Below are positions 1 to 11,374 of a stretch of DNA of 64,000 bases, piece after piece (positions within the stretch are counted from its first letter, which is position 1; each line of letters opens with the position of its first letter). The DNA comes from Xanthostigma xanthostigma (taxonomy: Eukaryota; Arthropoda; Insecta; Raphidioptera; Raphidiidae). Where the stretch lies: assembly GCA_963575645.1 (NCBI GenBank), contig OY754464.1:7068001-7132000 (forward strand), given 5' to 3'. The translations under genes and the position numbers were made by a program. The notes beneath the pieces were generated by a model that saw nothing but the letters and a program-made list of their open reading frames with translations, made no database searches and was not told the DNA's origin.

Positions 1-409
1 CGATAGACAGAAATCTAAGATCAGTCGTGATTTCGTCTCAAGTAGGGCTGTTGCAAACGTCTGCATTCACAACCGCGGAGATTCCACATTATTTTTGACA
101 TCGCAACAGTCGTTGCGGAGCTTTTACGGTTGCGGTAAAAGTCATAACAAGATTATCGGAAATGGACTCAAGTTCTTTGATAACTCGACCATAATAAGGG
201 TTAATATATTGTCAACCTTTGCGAAATCATCTTAATCCTGAAAAGGCTGCAATGTTATTATTCTTCAAATATACTCGGTTATTAAGTCATGAAAAATAAT
301 CACTTTTTTTAATAAAATTGATAATAAATTGTTTTTTACATAGTGCAGATCGACGTCAAAAAATTCGCATCCGCAGATGTCGGTAAAAGCCTCAAGTATG
401 TGCGCTTTG
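1..409. other. No gene recognised
   Basis: Mixed-composition DNA left of the first MITE. I looked here for the missing first ZTRAF1 exon (a VCLDLP-type RING start ending in a phase-0 donor) and did not find it. Confidence 0.4.
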
Positions 410-751
410 TAAAGCTGTAACAAACCGTATGTATTTGTTACTGAGTAACGGGTACATCGTCTGACTCGAAGTAACGAATCGTTACTTACAAATTCATTTC
501 GTTACTCGCATCTGTCGTATCCATGTCAGTTCGACTCGTTTGATGCGGTTATACGTTATACGAACGAAGTCATACCGTACCACGTATGCGACGCGCCTCA
601 GTGCGATGGTACATGCTTGATGCTGTTAGTACACGATTGTATGTCGTATGAACAGTAACGAGTAACGTAACGATACGAAAGTAACAGGTACTAGTTCTTT
701 AAGTAACGAATACATACGGGTACACAATTTCTCGTTACTTTTACAGCTCTA
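410..751. mobile_element. hAT-like MITE, 342 bp
   Basis: Short inverted ends (TAAAGCTGTAA on the left, TTACAGCTCTA on the right) enclose a body with repeated GTAACGA-type motifs on both strands. An 8-bp flank GCGCTTTG (402-409) recurs as GTGCTTTG (752-759), 7 of 8 bases. Terminal pattern and 8-bp duplication fit the hAT superfamily. No transposase frame is present, so it is non-autonomous. Confidence 0.65.
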
Positions 752-2288
752 GTGCTTTGTGTAATAGTGAGACCGTTTTAGCTGATGATCTCAGCTATTT
801 AGCATCTATAATCTACAATCTATCTTAAGACTGTTTTACTCTGAGACCTGTCTCGCCCCATCGTGTACGTGGCGTTTTAAAAAAGTATGTCAAAATAGTT
901 TTGAAATTGGCAGTAGAAAAACCATAAACACAAGTTAAAGTTTGTAGCATGTAACGACCTCTGAGGTATAGATAAAAATAAATGCATTGTATAATGCCAT
1001 AAATAATGTATTTTTTTAAATTATTTAATTTTCTGTAGGTTGTAACACATTTAAAACAAATTGTGATATTTGTTATATTATATACATTTCATGTAATTTA
1101 TTTAAGTGTAAAGAACACAGTAAACTAATGGACAAAACAAAAACAAAATATTAATACAATAATATTGTAAAATAATAATATAAGGTTTCAAATGCACTTA
1201 ATTATTTATAGATAGTCAGTTTTGAAATATTATTTTTATAAGATTTCATGAAGCATCAATAAATTTACAATATTTTGTTAAAACTATATGCTATGGTTAA
1301 CTTATTTAGTACATTACCCTCTCCCTCATTTGTTTTTACTGTCAAACCTCTTAGGCATTCATGAGTTTTTCTATCATTTCAAACGCATCTTTAAGTATCA
1401 TTTAACATGTTCATCGTCTACACTAAAAATTACCATAGGTGTGGGTATAAGCGTTATTTATATGGGTGAAATTTTTTGTTATTGAGCACCCATGAATTTC
1501 TTCTAAGCTCAAAATGCACGTTCGCAAATATTTTTCATAATCTATAAGGATAAATCTTACTTCTTGAAGTCAACATTTCGTGAATATCCGTAAGGTGTTA
1601 TCGGAACAGCGCCAACGACGACTTTTAGAAGTTGGCGCTTGTGGGCGTGACGTGATTGTTTCCTTATTTTGAATCGAGAAAATGAAAAAGTAAATTCATA
1701 AATATTATTCTAAGCGATTTAGATTTTTTTTTATATACGCGCTTCTTGGCTTCTGGCTTAATTACAAAATAAAATAAAATTTTTGATATACGTATTTGAA
1801 GGTAATATTTTAACGATAAACGGTGAGTATGGTGTGAATTGGCGTCTGAAACAGTCTGACGTTTGTTACGCAACAAGAACAGTTGAATTTAAGATAACTT
1901 ATATTTAGCGATTAAGATAAAATTTAGTGTTTACTAATTTTTCAATATGTTTTTTTCAAAATTTTATTTTATTGATCGGTTTTAAATTTAGTTTATAATT
2001 CAATTCTAAAATTTATAACAGAATGAATGTAACAGGGTTTTCAGTGTTTATTTTTTGTAAATTAAAAAAAAATTACATTTCTGTATCTTCATCTTTTTTT
2101 AAGGTCATCAACAGCTATGAGGCCCTATGCTCTACTTAGGAGCTTAAGGAACTTATTATATTATAGCAACAGCTATAAGAATATTTGGGTCTAGTACCAA
2201 TTAATATTTTCAATTTATTATTTTTTTAACAATAAATTGAAAATCCTTTGACCGTTCTTAGACAGCTTGGAACAGAGCTTTTGTAAGA
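752..2288. other. AT-rich stretch without recognised gene
   Basis: No exon or known repeat was recognised. The only clear structure is a small hairpin near 1610-1641, where GCGCCAAC faces GTTGGCGC. The short open frames here look like chance frames in AT-rich DNA. Confidence 0.4.
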
Positions 2289-2548
2289 TGTCAGTTCCAC
2301 ACAAAGCGGAAATCTACCGGAAAAGATGCGGAACGTAAAATCTGAAATATAATGGAAATGCTGTGGTGGGAATAACGAATCCAAATCGTAATTACAAGAA
2401 AATATAAACGTACAAACCAACGACGTACATTCCAGGTATATATTATATTCCGGAACGATTTTGATTGGTTACCCCCACCACAACACTTCGGACATATTTC
2501 AGATTTCACTTTCGGCTTCTTTTCCGTCAGATTTCCGCTGTGCATGGG
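2289..2548. repeat. Imperfect fold-back element
   Basis: The left arm (about 2289-2368) and right arm (about 2474-2548) are inverted copies at roughly three-quarters identity. Both hold the motif ATTTCAGATTT on the right-arm strand and CCACCACA near the inner ends. It directly precedes another inverted-repeat element at 2573. No coding capacity was recognised. Confidence 0.6.
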
Positions 2549-2572
2549 GATATTCCCTATATTATATAATAA

Positions 2573-2733
2573 GTTCGTCCCAAGCAGCCGCGAACAGTAA
2601 TAAAACCGTACAGTCTTGTTACTGCGCAAGACTGTCTTGCGCAGTATCGATTTTTGAGCTAGTGCGCAAATTAGTCTTGCGCAGTGACAAGACTGTACGG
2701 TTCTATTACCGTTCGCGGCTGCTTGGAACGAAC
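2573..2733. mobile_element. Fold-back MITE, GTTCGTTCCAAGC family, copy 1
   Basis: The ends GTTCGTCCCAAGC and GCTTGGAACGAAC are inverted, followed inward by matching arms that contain ACCGTACAGTCTTG and CTGCGCAAGACT. The whole element folds as one hairpin of about 160 bp. Related copies lie at 11375-11589 and 60004-60158. The superfamily is unclear because no convincing target duplication was found. Confidence 0.7.
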
Positions 2734-2904
2734 CTATTATTCTCAAGCCCAATATCTGTATTGGGATTTTACATTAAATAATGCGACGTCTGTTGACAGA
2801 AATTTAAACCATAAACACATTACAGTTATTGAACATTACAGTTTAAATATTGTTAGTATTATATGACAAATTTAAACTTCGACCATAAGGTCAAATCTTA
2901 ATTG

Positions 2905-3090
2905 TATTCGATAGCGCGCTACTAAAGTGCTCTCTCCTCCATTTTAATTTTTAAACGAAATTATTTCAAGAGTTCGGACAAAATTGAGGTTAAATTTTAT
3001 CACATGACAAGATTTTTAACTTCGTTTTTGTTCGAATAATTTCGTTTAAAAGTTCGATGGGAGTGGGGATACTTTCGACATGCGCTGTAA
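2905..3090. repeat. Imperfect inverted repeat
   Basis: CTCC-ATTTTAATTTTTAAACGAAATTATT on the left is mirrored by AATAATTTCGTTTAAAAGTT and GGGAG on the right, giving a degenerate fold-back of about 185 bp. It is probably an old MITE. Confidence 0.45.
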
Positions 3091-3213
3091 TTATAAAACT
3101 GCTTTTTATAAAATTAATTCTCAACGAAACCACAAAAGGAATTTTAGTATTTTTAATAAACTATTAACAACACAGAAATATTCAAAACACATTTTAATAA
3201 ATGTGTGAATATT

Positions 3214-3242
3214 GCACATACCGCTAAACTAGCGGTATGTGC
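3214..3242. repeat. Short perfect hairpin
   Basis: GCACATACCGCTA, then a three-base loop AAC, then TAGCGGTATGTGC: a 13-bp stem without mismatch in AT-rich surroundings. It may be part of a small MITE. It is too short for a typical animal pre-miRNA. Confidence 0.7.
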
Positions 3243-3451
3243 TTTATTATCGCTTTGTGCGTCAGAGCTGACTTTCGTTCATATAAGAAGTTATATCTAA
3301 GTTAATTTCACACGAAATCCATTCAAATTGAAGCTTTTTGAAAAGAGGAGATTCTAATCTATAAAATAGAACCATTTTTAAATCAATTTGAGTTCATAAA
3401 TACTATTAAAATTGTAATTGAAAATCACAAACAGCAGTTGTCGGTTGGTCT

Positions 3452-3493
3452 GTACGTATGTACGTACGTACGTACGTATGTACGTACGTACGT
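3452..3493. repeat. (ACGT)n microsatellite
   Basis: About ten near-perfect repeats of GTAC with occasional GTAT units. Simple-sequence DNA; open frames across it (YVRTYVR-type peptides) are artefacts. Confidence 0.9.
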
Positions 3494-3751
3494 CACGACT
3501 CTACAGATCGCAATTTTGGTCGGATTGCCTTGGGTTATATTTTATTCACTTTGTTTACTATCAGACCAGAACCCTATTTAAATTCACTAAAATGTGTTCA
3601 GTAGTTTAATTTTTATAAACAGTTTTATTTTTTATTATTTTTGACAGCTATTAGTTTAAAAACAATATATAATAATTGCTATGTAAATATAATGTAATCC
3701 ATAAAACAAGTGCTACACTTGTATACCGTGATAACACCACTACACGTATTA

Positions 3752-3820
3752 GGCAGCCGTGGCGTAATGGTTATGCCGTTGGATCCCCGAGGGCAAGGTC
3801 CTGGGTTCGATTCCTTACGA
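3752..3820 (+). repeat. tRNA-like sequence, probably SINE head or tRNA relic
   Basis: An A-box-like TGGCGTAATGGTTA (about 3759-3772) and a B-box-like GGGTTCGATTCC (3803-3814) have tRNA spacing. The putative acceptor ends do not pair and the anticodon arm is poor, so it is not a working tRNA. A T-rich tract follows. It resembles the tRNA heads of the other SINE-like copies in this window. Confidence 0.6.
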
Positions 3821-4330
3821 TATCATTGATTTTTTTCTTTTTTTTTCTTTTTATTTTGTTTTATTTTATTCCACTTGATATTAATTACATATTATATTAT
3901 GTATAGTTCTTAATTTTTTTTATTTTTGCAAACTTAAAAAAAAATATTTTTTCAATTTTTAATTATTTATTTCTTTAAATTTTTAAATCTTTTTAAATTT
4001 ATTAAAAATATTTTTTAATTGTTATTTTTTTATCATACAGTGGAAAACTTGCGGGATGTGCACTTTTGGTTTTGCCAACTATTTTTTTTTATATTTTCGG
4101 TATAAATACGAACAAATCGTTTAATTTGCATATTTGAGTTATAAAAAACAGACTGGTGATGAATGTAATCACGCTTAAATAGATTTTTGTACTGTAATTG
4201 AAAAAAAAAATGGCAAAGTTTGTTGTTTTTTAAAAAAGTTGATGTTTTTTTTCTAATTGTATTGTTATTGCATATGTATAATAATAAACCGTTCTCCGAT
4301 TTGGGGGGGCGCGCTTTTGCGATGTTACAG

Positions 4331-4569
4331 TGCACCAACGGTCATTTGATGTGCGCGGGTTGTTTCACGCATGTCCTGGCAGATGCCCGTCTTCGAGACG
4401 AGGCGTCTACGTGCCCTAACTGCCGAGTAGAGATCTGTAAGACGAGCGTTTCTCGAAACCTGGCCGTCGAAAAGGCCGTTAGCGAATTACCTTCCGAATG
4501 TCAGTTCTGCAATAAAGAGTTTCCGAGAAATTCACTCGAGAGACACGAAGAATTCGATTGCGAAGAAAG
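4331..4569 (+). CDS. ZTRAF1: ZTRAF1 internal exon: RING second half and first zinc-finger cysteines
   Basis: Acceptor TTACAG ends at 4330 and donor AG|GTAATC follows 4569. The exon starts in phase 0 with TGC and ends two bases into an Arg codon. It encodes the RING metal ligands from the third Cys onward (C-x3-H-x2-C-x2-C and CPNC), then CQFC and RHEEFDC of the TRAF-type finger. Confidence 0.92.
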
Positions 4570-7500
4570 GTAATCTATGAAATCTTGTTGGAAAATTTTT
4601 ACTGTACGTTTGTTGGTAAACAGAGCTGGCCAGTAAAAGTTTGGCGCTTTTACGCAAATGCGCACGCGTCGTCAGTTTGCTGACGGCTTGGAATTGTTGT
4701 GCGAACAAAGCTTAAACTCCATTTTACGTCACGTCGAAATTACTTATAATAATAATAATAATAAATTTATTATCCTTTTTTGATCATGCATACAGCAGGA
4801 GGATTTGTCAATTATGCAATAAAAATAAGCACATTAAAATAACTTACCTTATTGCCCATACAATGATACACTATAAATAACGACAACAAAACATCATCAT
4901 TAAACAACAGTACTTGTTTGTTATTTTGTTGCTTTGTTGTCGGCGTCGTGCTTACTGAAGATTCTTAGAAATTCGTTCTTTGTTTGTTGGGATTATCTTT
5001 CAGATTATGTTTAGTTCAGCTGCTTATCGATAAGTTATCATATTCTTAGTTGCCCACAAAACTTGCAAACTTTGAACATGGCGAGTAAAAGAAAATCTTT
5101 GTGTATTGACGAAAAAAATGGATTGTTTCTTCTCTCCGTTTAACGACAACTTTCAATAACCCCACAAAGTGCACAGTCCCTTTAGAGTTTACACTGTATA
5201 ATCTAAAGCAAGCATCTGTTGTGACGAAAGCTGTACAGCGATCTGGAAATGCTTATAAATTTTTTTTTTTCTTTAATCTAAGATAAAAATTCAAGCCAAT
5301 TGGGCGACGGGACCATTCCAACTTCAAAAATGTTGACATTTGATTATAATAAAGAAAATAAAATTTCTGATATCGCGTGAGGTGACGCGGGTAATGGCTA
5401 GTATTCAATGTGACATTTGCTATTCGTTGCCATGGTTACCTACATAGTATGTTCCACGTCATGTAAAAATTAATCAAAGCATGCCTAACTAATTTTTTCT
5501 GACAGATCTATAAAACAAAAGAGCGGATGATTTTTTTTTATTTTCAAAATATTTCCGAAACTATAAAGTTTAGAAAATTTTTTTTTAACAAAACTTTCTT
5601 GAAAAAATAAATAGAACAATAATCCGTTATGAAAAGTATACCATTATTATATAAAAAAATACCGTTATAGCATATATCTCTTCTGCGCATGCGCCGATTT
5701 TCCCCAAAAACAATAGGGCTCTTCATATTTGCATACCAAACATCCTCCTAAAATTTGGTTTCAATCCGCTCATCCGTTTGACCTGTATCGTGTTCACAGA
5801 CGCACAGAGTTTTTCCAAAAATATGTTTTTTGGATTCGGGGGACCTCAAAATGGAAAGATATTGTACAATTTTTGAAAAGTGATTTTTGACCTAAACTAG
5901 TGCCATTCCCCACTTGTGGGTTGGAATGGTAAAACTTCAATGAGAATTAATTACATTCTGTTTTCTTATTTTGTCAGCGTTTGTAAGTATAGAGCAGAGT
6001 AATTGACTTACAATATTGTACAGCAATTTCTTTTGCTCCAGTACTTACAGCTCCTTCTTTTTTTGTAAAACATAAATATTCGGTTACAGAATAACTGGCT
6101 GCAAGTTCAGCCGTATTGGTTGTCCGTGGAGAGGACCAATCCATGAGAGTCCAGAACACGAAAAGCAATGTGGCCATCCACAACGCTCCGGAGCAGATGT
6201 CATGGAAGCGTTACAGCTGATCGATCAAAAAGAGGAGGAAGAAAGGCAGTTGTACAGTTCCGTTTTTGATCTGCTGTCTTATGAAAAGATTGCTTTTAAT
6301 GGTACATATTTTTTTCAAACAAAAACATTTATCAATAATAGTATATTGTGCGACTAGTGAGAGAAGGAGAAGATTCCGTGAGCGTGAAATTTGCCGCACG
6401 AGCGTAGCGAGTGCGGTAACACGCGAGTGGAATATTCTCCGTCGATCAATGGTCGCACATAATACTTTATTTAACTAGCACGAATAATATGTAATCGGGG
6501 CCCTGATAAAAGAAGGAGAAATAATAAATCACTTCATTGATTGACGTACCCACCGCCCTCGATGCACACAAGATGGCCCTGACTTTCGCTGAATTGCGAT
6601 GCTGTTTTCATATATACAAATCGCTACCGCGTTCCTATTGGTCCAGAAACTATGCAGTAATAATTCATTACCGTACAGTTTCGGCTCGCTACCGCGTTCC
6701 TATTGGTCCAGAAACTATGCAGTAATACATTATCGTTAAGTTCCGGCTCATTATTAGCACTCTACGCGTCAACATGAAGTAATTTATGATTTCTCCCGAA
6801 TTTAGTAGGGCCCCGAAATTATATATGTATTACTCACGCGTGTTGAGTAATAGTAACTAGTAGTTTAACTTGGTTAACTAGTAGTCTAAGTCATTCATGA
6901 CTTAGCCTACAAGTTGCGCCCATAATTTTATTCAACAATTGCGCGTTATTCATGTTTTAATTATAATGAGATGTTGTAAATATCTATTTATTTCTTTATA
7001 AAAAAAAACTGTCAATACTAACAGCACCAAACAGCACGATTCAATGTTTTGGTTTGAGGTTAGCCGGTTATGAATAAACTCCATGTCGAAAACATTCGGC
7101 CTCTCAATTTTAGCCTCAATGGGTAACAACGGAGTTGTTGTTACCTACTATTTCGTTACGACTCAGAAAATAGTTACGTTTATTTTCATTACTCCACAAT
7201 GGCCGAGCTAGTAGGAATCTTCATTGAGTTATGACAAGTAATTGTCACCAGTCGGTAAATGGCTATTTAGGGTTCGGTTTTTAGGCATGATAAAATATGA
7301 ATAACGCGCATGAGTTGAATAAATATTTTATTTTGTTTTCTGTTTATAGATTTACAGATGAAACCCTATCGAACTGAAGAGTTTGTTCATAAATTGTTTT
7401 ACGAAACATCGCGTTTTTCGGCATTTTCCCATCAGTGGGTTGTAAAAGCTCTCATTAATAACAGCCAACGTGATCCGGCTCTGAGTTCTCAACGCGATTT

Positions 7501-9407
7501 AACCTACCAGGTAATTTTTGCGTGAGCTGTCTTTTTATTTTGTAAATTGCCATTGTTTTTACGTCGATTAAGTTAGAAAATTGGTCTCCACGAAAAGCGA
7601 TTTTATTTTAAGCAGATAATATATAGCCTATGTCCATCCTGAGGATCCATTCTAAAAATTGGTGAGAAAATTTTTGAAATCGGATGAGTAATGTTGGAGA
7701 TTACCCTCCGCATATACACAATCTGACAAAATTCACATTCTTTCTTTGTTAGGTTCCTCCTTCGCATACCTGAGCCATTGGCTCACCGCTACCATATTTT
7801 TTTTTTTGTCAAATATGTTCTGAATTAAATAATTAAGATAATAAGTAAAAACAGCTTCGTAACTTATTTTTTATCAGATTTGAAATAGAAAAAATAGTTT
7901 TTGTGAGTTATCCTTAGAAGATAGACATATGCTGTCGCAGAACTTTTCAAGAGGAACAATTCATCTATCAAGAGGCACGACTTTTTCCGACTTAGTTGAC
8001 GAATATCATCATAACTTTAGCTAATTTGCACATAATATATACAGTATGTAAACGCGTAAGGTGCACATAAGGAAAATTAGCATTGGGAAAAAATACTTGG
8101 ATCAGAGTTAGCCATGACTGCATTAATTGTTATTTCTATTGAATTATCGTGGTAATCTTGAGGATTTCTATTTTATTTTGATTTATTTTTATTTTACTTG
8201 GCTTTTTTAATAACAAAAAGCTTTTATAAATCATTATTTTAATTTTTTGTACAAAAATAAAACAAAAAAACAACTCCATCTGTTTGGAAACATTTCATTC
8301 AAAAATTGTCTGACTGGTATGACGTATGCGCGTTGGTAAATCAGTGACCCAATGTCTTAAGGTTCAACACGAATAGGCGGAGATATTTGATCTCGCACCA
8401 TATTTAAGTATTTTTGGAAATTTAATGTCCCATTAATAAAAAAAGTCCGATTATGTTGTAATCATTTGAATATTTTCTTCGGTAGTATATACATTCATTT
8501 TGTAAAAGAATATTATCTGTCAAATTGAAAAACAAGATTTCAAGGCTCACTCTGATCCAGTCATTTTTTCCCAATGTTAATTTCCCTATGTGCACATTAC
8601 TTGTTTACATACTGTAGAGTATGTTAGTCAGGAGTAATTTACCTTTAAAATGTTAAAAGAATAGGTGCAGTGGTTCCGGAGACTACAGGATTGTAAGACT
8701 AGTTCATAAGTACAGACAAGAAATGATAATTTGTTTTTTGCGGTTTAAATCTCTTTTATAAAAATTTGCTGTTCGTTGTGCTATAATATATCTTTCACAG
8801 CTAATTTTGAAAACCAAATCGTCATGTCCGTTGAGTCTACATTTTGTGGTGTTACGCGGCCCATTTGGAGACATGGACGTGAAACCGAGGATTTATAAAT
8901 TTGATTTCTGCGACGAGAGCAATGAAAGTCCTTACATGCAGTTGCCTCTTCCAAACACAGCTGAATGCAATAGATTGATAGCTGCTAAGGCTATTAGCTT
9001 CAGGTAAGCTCGTTTATTTATTTTTCTTTATTGGCATTTGTAAACAGAAACGGAATTGAACGAGTAGTTCGATTTTGTGTGTAAGTGCGCAGGCGCATTA
9101 AATACTTTTAAAACAAGCATTCAATTGTTCTTAACCTACAAATTTAAAGTGTCTTCTACGTCGCTCAGTTGTATTGTTTCTGTTGCTCAGCCAATGGAAA
9201 TATACTGGAAAATGCGTTTGGCAACGTTTAACCTCAAATTAATAAAGGTTTTTTCCGATTGGTCCATGACTGCCATGAAGTTAGAGTGAAAATATAGAAG
9301 TTCCGAAAGGTTGAAAACGTTTACAAATGAAAACTTATTTCAGGTTCAAATATTGAAAAAAAAGTAATAATTGTGTTTTCAGACTTATAATGTTTCAAAA
9401 CAAGTAA
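4331..9407 (+). CDS. ZTRAF1: ZTRAF1/CYHR1 RING and TRAF-type zinc-finger protein (3' part, five exons)
   Basis: Exons 4331-4569, 6090-6301, 7350-7510, 8801-9003 and 9383-9407 join in phase into 279 codons plus TAA. The reading matches vertebrate CYHR1 (cysteine/histidine-rich protein 1, now ZTRAF1), recalled from memory. It starts with the second half of a RING finger ([11 protein letters not shown] and CPNC), then [14 protein letters not shown] and a TRAF/SIAH-type zinc finger across the exon 1-2 junction. An [16 protein letters not shown] segment, a C-terminal domain with KPYRTEEF and [12 protein letters not shown], and the end RLIMFQNK follow. All five observed exons have consensus splice sites. 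About 80 N-terminal residues, including the first RING Cys pair, are missing from the model. Their exon was not found in 1-4330 and probably lies upstream of the window. The ATG-like frame from 4220 is intronic, because the acceptor TTACAG ends at 4330. Introns 2 and 3 carry MITEs. Biochemical function is poorly known; the fold suggests ubiquitin-ligase or adaptor activity, which is inference. Confidence 0.93.
4625..5100. other. ZTRAF1 intron DNA with (ATA)n tail-like tract
   Basis: A short relic near 4630-4715 contains CTGACGGCTTGGAA, shared with the 60-kb GTTCGTTCCAAGC element. At 4748-4765 a run of AAT triplets precedes AAATTTATTATCC, which could be the tail of a minus-strand LINE or SINE relic. 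Neither is certain. Confidence 0.35.
5270..5960 (-). repeat. Dispersed repeat family R, copy 1
   Basis: A long composite repeat shared, in part, with 17570-17774 (plus), 32820-33425 (same orientation as this one) and 57270-57606 (plus). Shared landmarks include AATAAAGAAAATAAAATTTC, the CTGCGCATGCGCCGATTTTCC block, GGTTTCAATCCGCTCATCCG and the final TGGGTTGGAATGGTA. The GCGCATGCGC core is the same motif repeated in the array at 21145-21830. No coding frame was recognised; it is probably a non-autonomous retroposon or satellite-bearing element. Confidence 0.7.
6090..6301 (+). CDS. ZTRAF1: ZTRAF1 exon: zinc finger second half and FDLLSYEKI segment
   Basis: The acceptor GGTTACAG ends at 6089 and the donor GTACAT starts at 6302. 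The split Arg codon is completed by the first base, giving [15 protein letters not shown], then EHEKQCGH (zinc ligands), a charged linker [10 protein letters not shown] and [14 protein letters not shown]. The order is the same as in vertebrate CYHR1. Confidence 0.93.
6338..6475. repeat. Small inverted-repeat element in ZTRAF1 intron
   Basis: AGTATATTGTGCGACTAG near the left faces GGTCGCACATAATACT at the right. Inside, GCCGCACGAGCG and GAGTGCGGTAA also pair. It lies just after the exon ending at 6301. Probably a MITE of about 140 bp. Confidence 0.55.
6496..6816. mobile_element. MITE with GGGGCCCT ends and internal 65-bp duplication
   Basis: The left end GGGGCCCTGATAAAAGAAGG is mirrored by the right end, which finishes GAATTTAGTAGGGCCCC. 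A further inner match pairs GAAGTAATTTATGATTTCTCC with its inverse. The body holds a tandem duplication, with CGCTACCGCGTTCCTATTGG at 6622 and again at 6687. The target duplication is unclear. Confidence 0.65.
6923..7328. mobile_element. MITE with TTTATTCAAC ends
   Basis: AATTTTATTCAACAATTGCG and GCGTTATTCAT on the left face ATGAATAACGC and GAGTTGAATAAATA on the right. It is about 400 bp and lies wholly inside the ZTRAF1 intron just before the exon at 7350. No coding frame. Confidence 0.6.
7350..7510 (+). CDS. ZTRAF1: ZTRAF1 exon: C-terminal domain, first part
   Basis: The acceptor GTTTATAG ends at 7349. The split codon gives Asp, then [33 protein letters not shown] and SSQRDLTYQ. It ends in phase 0 at CAG before GTAATT. 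The KPYRTEEF / FYETSRF pattern is diagnostic against CYHR1. Confidence 0.93.
8042..8614. mobile_element. Tc1/mariner-type MITE in ZTRAF1 intron
   Basis: CAGTATGTAAAC begins the element after a TA (8040-8041). GTTTACATACTG ends it before TA (8615-8616). Inside the tips about 60 bp of each arm match as inverted copies, including TGCACATA and AGCATTGGGAAAAAA. CAGT tips and a TA target are typical of Tc1/mariner relatives. No transposase frame. Confidence 0.8.
8801..9003 (+). CDS. ZTRAF1: ZTRAF1 exon: C-terminal domain, second part
   Basis: The acceptor CTTTCACAG ends at 8800 and the donor GTAAGC starts at 9004. It encodes [52 protein letters not shown] and [13 protein letters not shown]. It ends two bases into an Arg codon. 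Confidence 0.94.
9383..9407 (+). CDS. ZTRAF1: ZTRAF1 terminal micro-exon and stop
   Basis: A 25-base coding part after acceptor TGTTTTCAG: one base completes Arg, then LIMFQNK and TAA at 9405-9407. It aligns with the vertebrate end RLFIFQIQK. The phase fit and the match of the very last residues make this convincing despite its length. Confidence 0.88.
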
Positions 9408-10730
9408 ATGGGAGCCACGACTAGTTGCTAATTATAAAGTTAAAGCCATAATATAAATTATTTCACGTCAAGAATATTACTGTGTGGTTATTATCGTGAA
9501 CTTTTCTTTTAATAAATAGGGGATTTTATATTTAAAATTATGACTTTGATAAATAGACGTTATAGAATGTTTTGTTTAGAAATTATTTTGTATTGAAAAA
9601 TTCTCAATTAAGGTTTTTTTAATCAAAATTCCAAGGAAATAATGGTTGAAGAAATTGGACATATTTTACTTTCTGTATAAATATATAAGTATAATATTAT
9701 ATACATATAAAGAAGCTATATTTATTATTTTTTATATATAAAGATAATTTATTTTTATTTTTTGTTTTGTGAGTTTGTAAACATAGTTCTATTTAAATTT
9801 ATAATATTTATAAGACACTGCATTTTTTGACTATTAGTTTATCTCGAAGTGTTTTGAGTACTTCAGCTGTTAATCACTTTTCGTAGGAATTTGATCTTTG
9901 AACATTTTATAGAAAACAATAATATCTAACTGTTAAAGTTCCAGAGTTATTGCACGTGCCAAATTTGATTATTTGCTATGTCAAACATAAAAAATACCCA
10001 TTTTAACTATAATTTGACAACGGTTTTTAAGAATTTTTTAAAAACGACTCCGTTATAATGAAAGTTGCGATAAATATAAAAGTTATCGCTTTAGAAAGTG
10101 TAAAATTTGCTACAACGTTGAGAACCTTTTCATAGTTGATTTTTTTTTGTGCGCATGCTTCAACTCCCGCCATATTTTTCGGGCACTTTTCATTTCGACA
10201 AATGATTGATTTTCAAAAAAAGTAAATTGTAATATTAAATAAGAAATATTACAAGAGCATTGAAAAATATTTCACTACTTTTGAAAATAAATTTTTCGAC
10301 AATCGACGATTTATAACAGGTGGGGACGGTAGCCCTTCAACCAATTTTCGTTTACTTCCATTATTTTTTCCGATCAGGACACTTCAACTCCCGCCTCAAT
10401 TGAGCACAAGTGTGTTCTACTTTTTTGTGCACTAATTTAGCATCGTCAAGAATATTTTTATCTCTAAATTAACATTGAAACACGTTACTGGGTCACAAAG
10501 TGCCCGAAATTTTTCGTGATCATAACGATGAAAAGTTTATTCATGGATACCTAAGCATGTTTTAATGTGTATCGGGGAGTAAAAATTATTTGCCATATCA
10601 CGTTTCTGCATCCGGACTGAAAAGCTAGCAATAAATGAAACAAATTACTATTAGTTAGATTAAAAAAGGGGATCGTTTTATTGACTTATTTTAAAGTGAA
10701 TTGACACATTTGCTTGATTTTTGAAGTGAA
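9408..10730. other. ZTRAF1 3' UTR and intergenic DNA
   Basis: AATAAA at 9511-9516, about 100 bases after the stop, is a plausible poly(A) signal. Beyond it is AT-rich DNA without a gene. CTTCAACTCCCGCC occurs twice (near 10158 and 10384), which suggests relics of one repeat. Confidence 0.5.
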
Positions 10731-10993
10731 AACTTCTTTAGCGGCGTTGTACAGTTTTTTTGTAAACTCTCGTCAGGCGTCGGGACACCTTACCCAGTTC
10801 TCACTCACTATGAGGTTTGACTACATCTATACTCGTAAGACGGAAACTTTTATTTATACAATGTTAGACATCTAGCGTTGAAATATCGTACATAAAAATG
10901 CAATCTATGATACCAACCATTTTGATCGAAAATTCGTAAAACGTTAATATTCAAGTTTTCACTTCTGCCGGCACTCCCGGAGTGCAACCCGTC
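10731..10993. repeat. GAAGTGAAAACTTC element, copy 1
   Basis: It begins TTGAAGTGAAAACTTCTTTA and GCGGCGTTGTACA and ends with AAGTTTTCACTTCTGCCGGC and ACTCCCGGAGTGC. The same start and end frame 60321-60598. The start is itself palindromic and matches the end inverted. I recall similar sequences from other insects but cannot name the family. Confidence 0.65.
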
Positions 10994-11374
10994 TTTTTTT
11001 TGCTGTAAATTAAAAATACTTTTTTTTTAATAAGCAGTTTCGTTCGTTATTATCGATGTTAAGTCGATGCAAAATTGACTTATTGCGTAAAGAAACGGTT
11101 TTAATTTTGCAATGAAATTAATTATGTTGTAAAAAAGTAATAGAAAAGAGTATTTTGAGGTTAATTTTTCAGCTTATTTTTTCCTGAAAAGTAATAATTT
11201 AAAAATGTATATATTGGTAAATTATAATGCAGTGAAACTTTAGTGGGATAAAATGAGTTGAACCTTTGTCAAAGACGAATGTTGGTTATAATTTATTGAC
11301 TAATTTAAAATTTTCACTTGAAATTTTAGAGGAAAAAACATTGAAATTTTTGTATTTTCACCACCAGAATTTAT

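Noticed and set aside
2291-2752. 153-codon minus-strand frame and the 106-codon plus-strand frame opposite it
   Set aside because: Both lie across two inverted-repeat elements; similar peptides on the two strands are a result of the fold-back structure.
4220-4330. Open frame start upstream of the first visible ZTRAF1 exon
   Set aside because: The protein match begins exactly after the acceptor TTACAG at 4330; the 37 codons before it are AT-rich and resemble no CYHR1 sequence.
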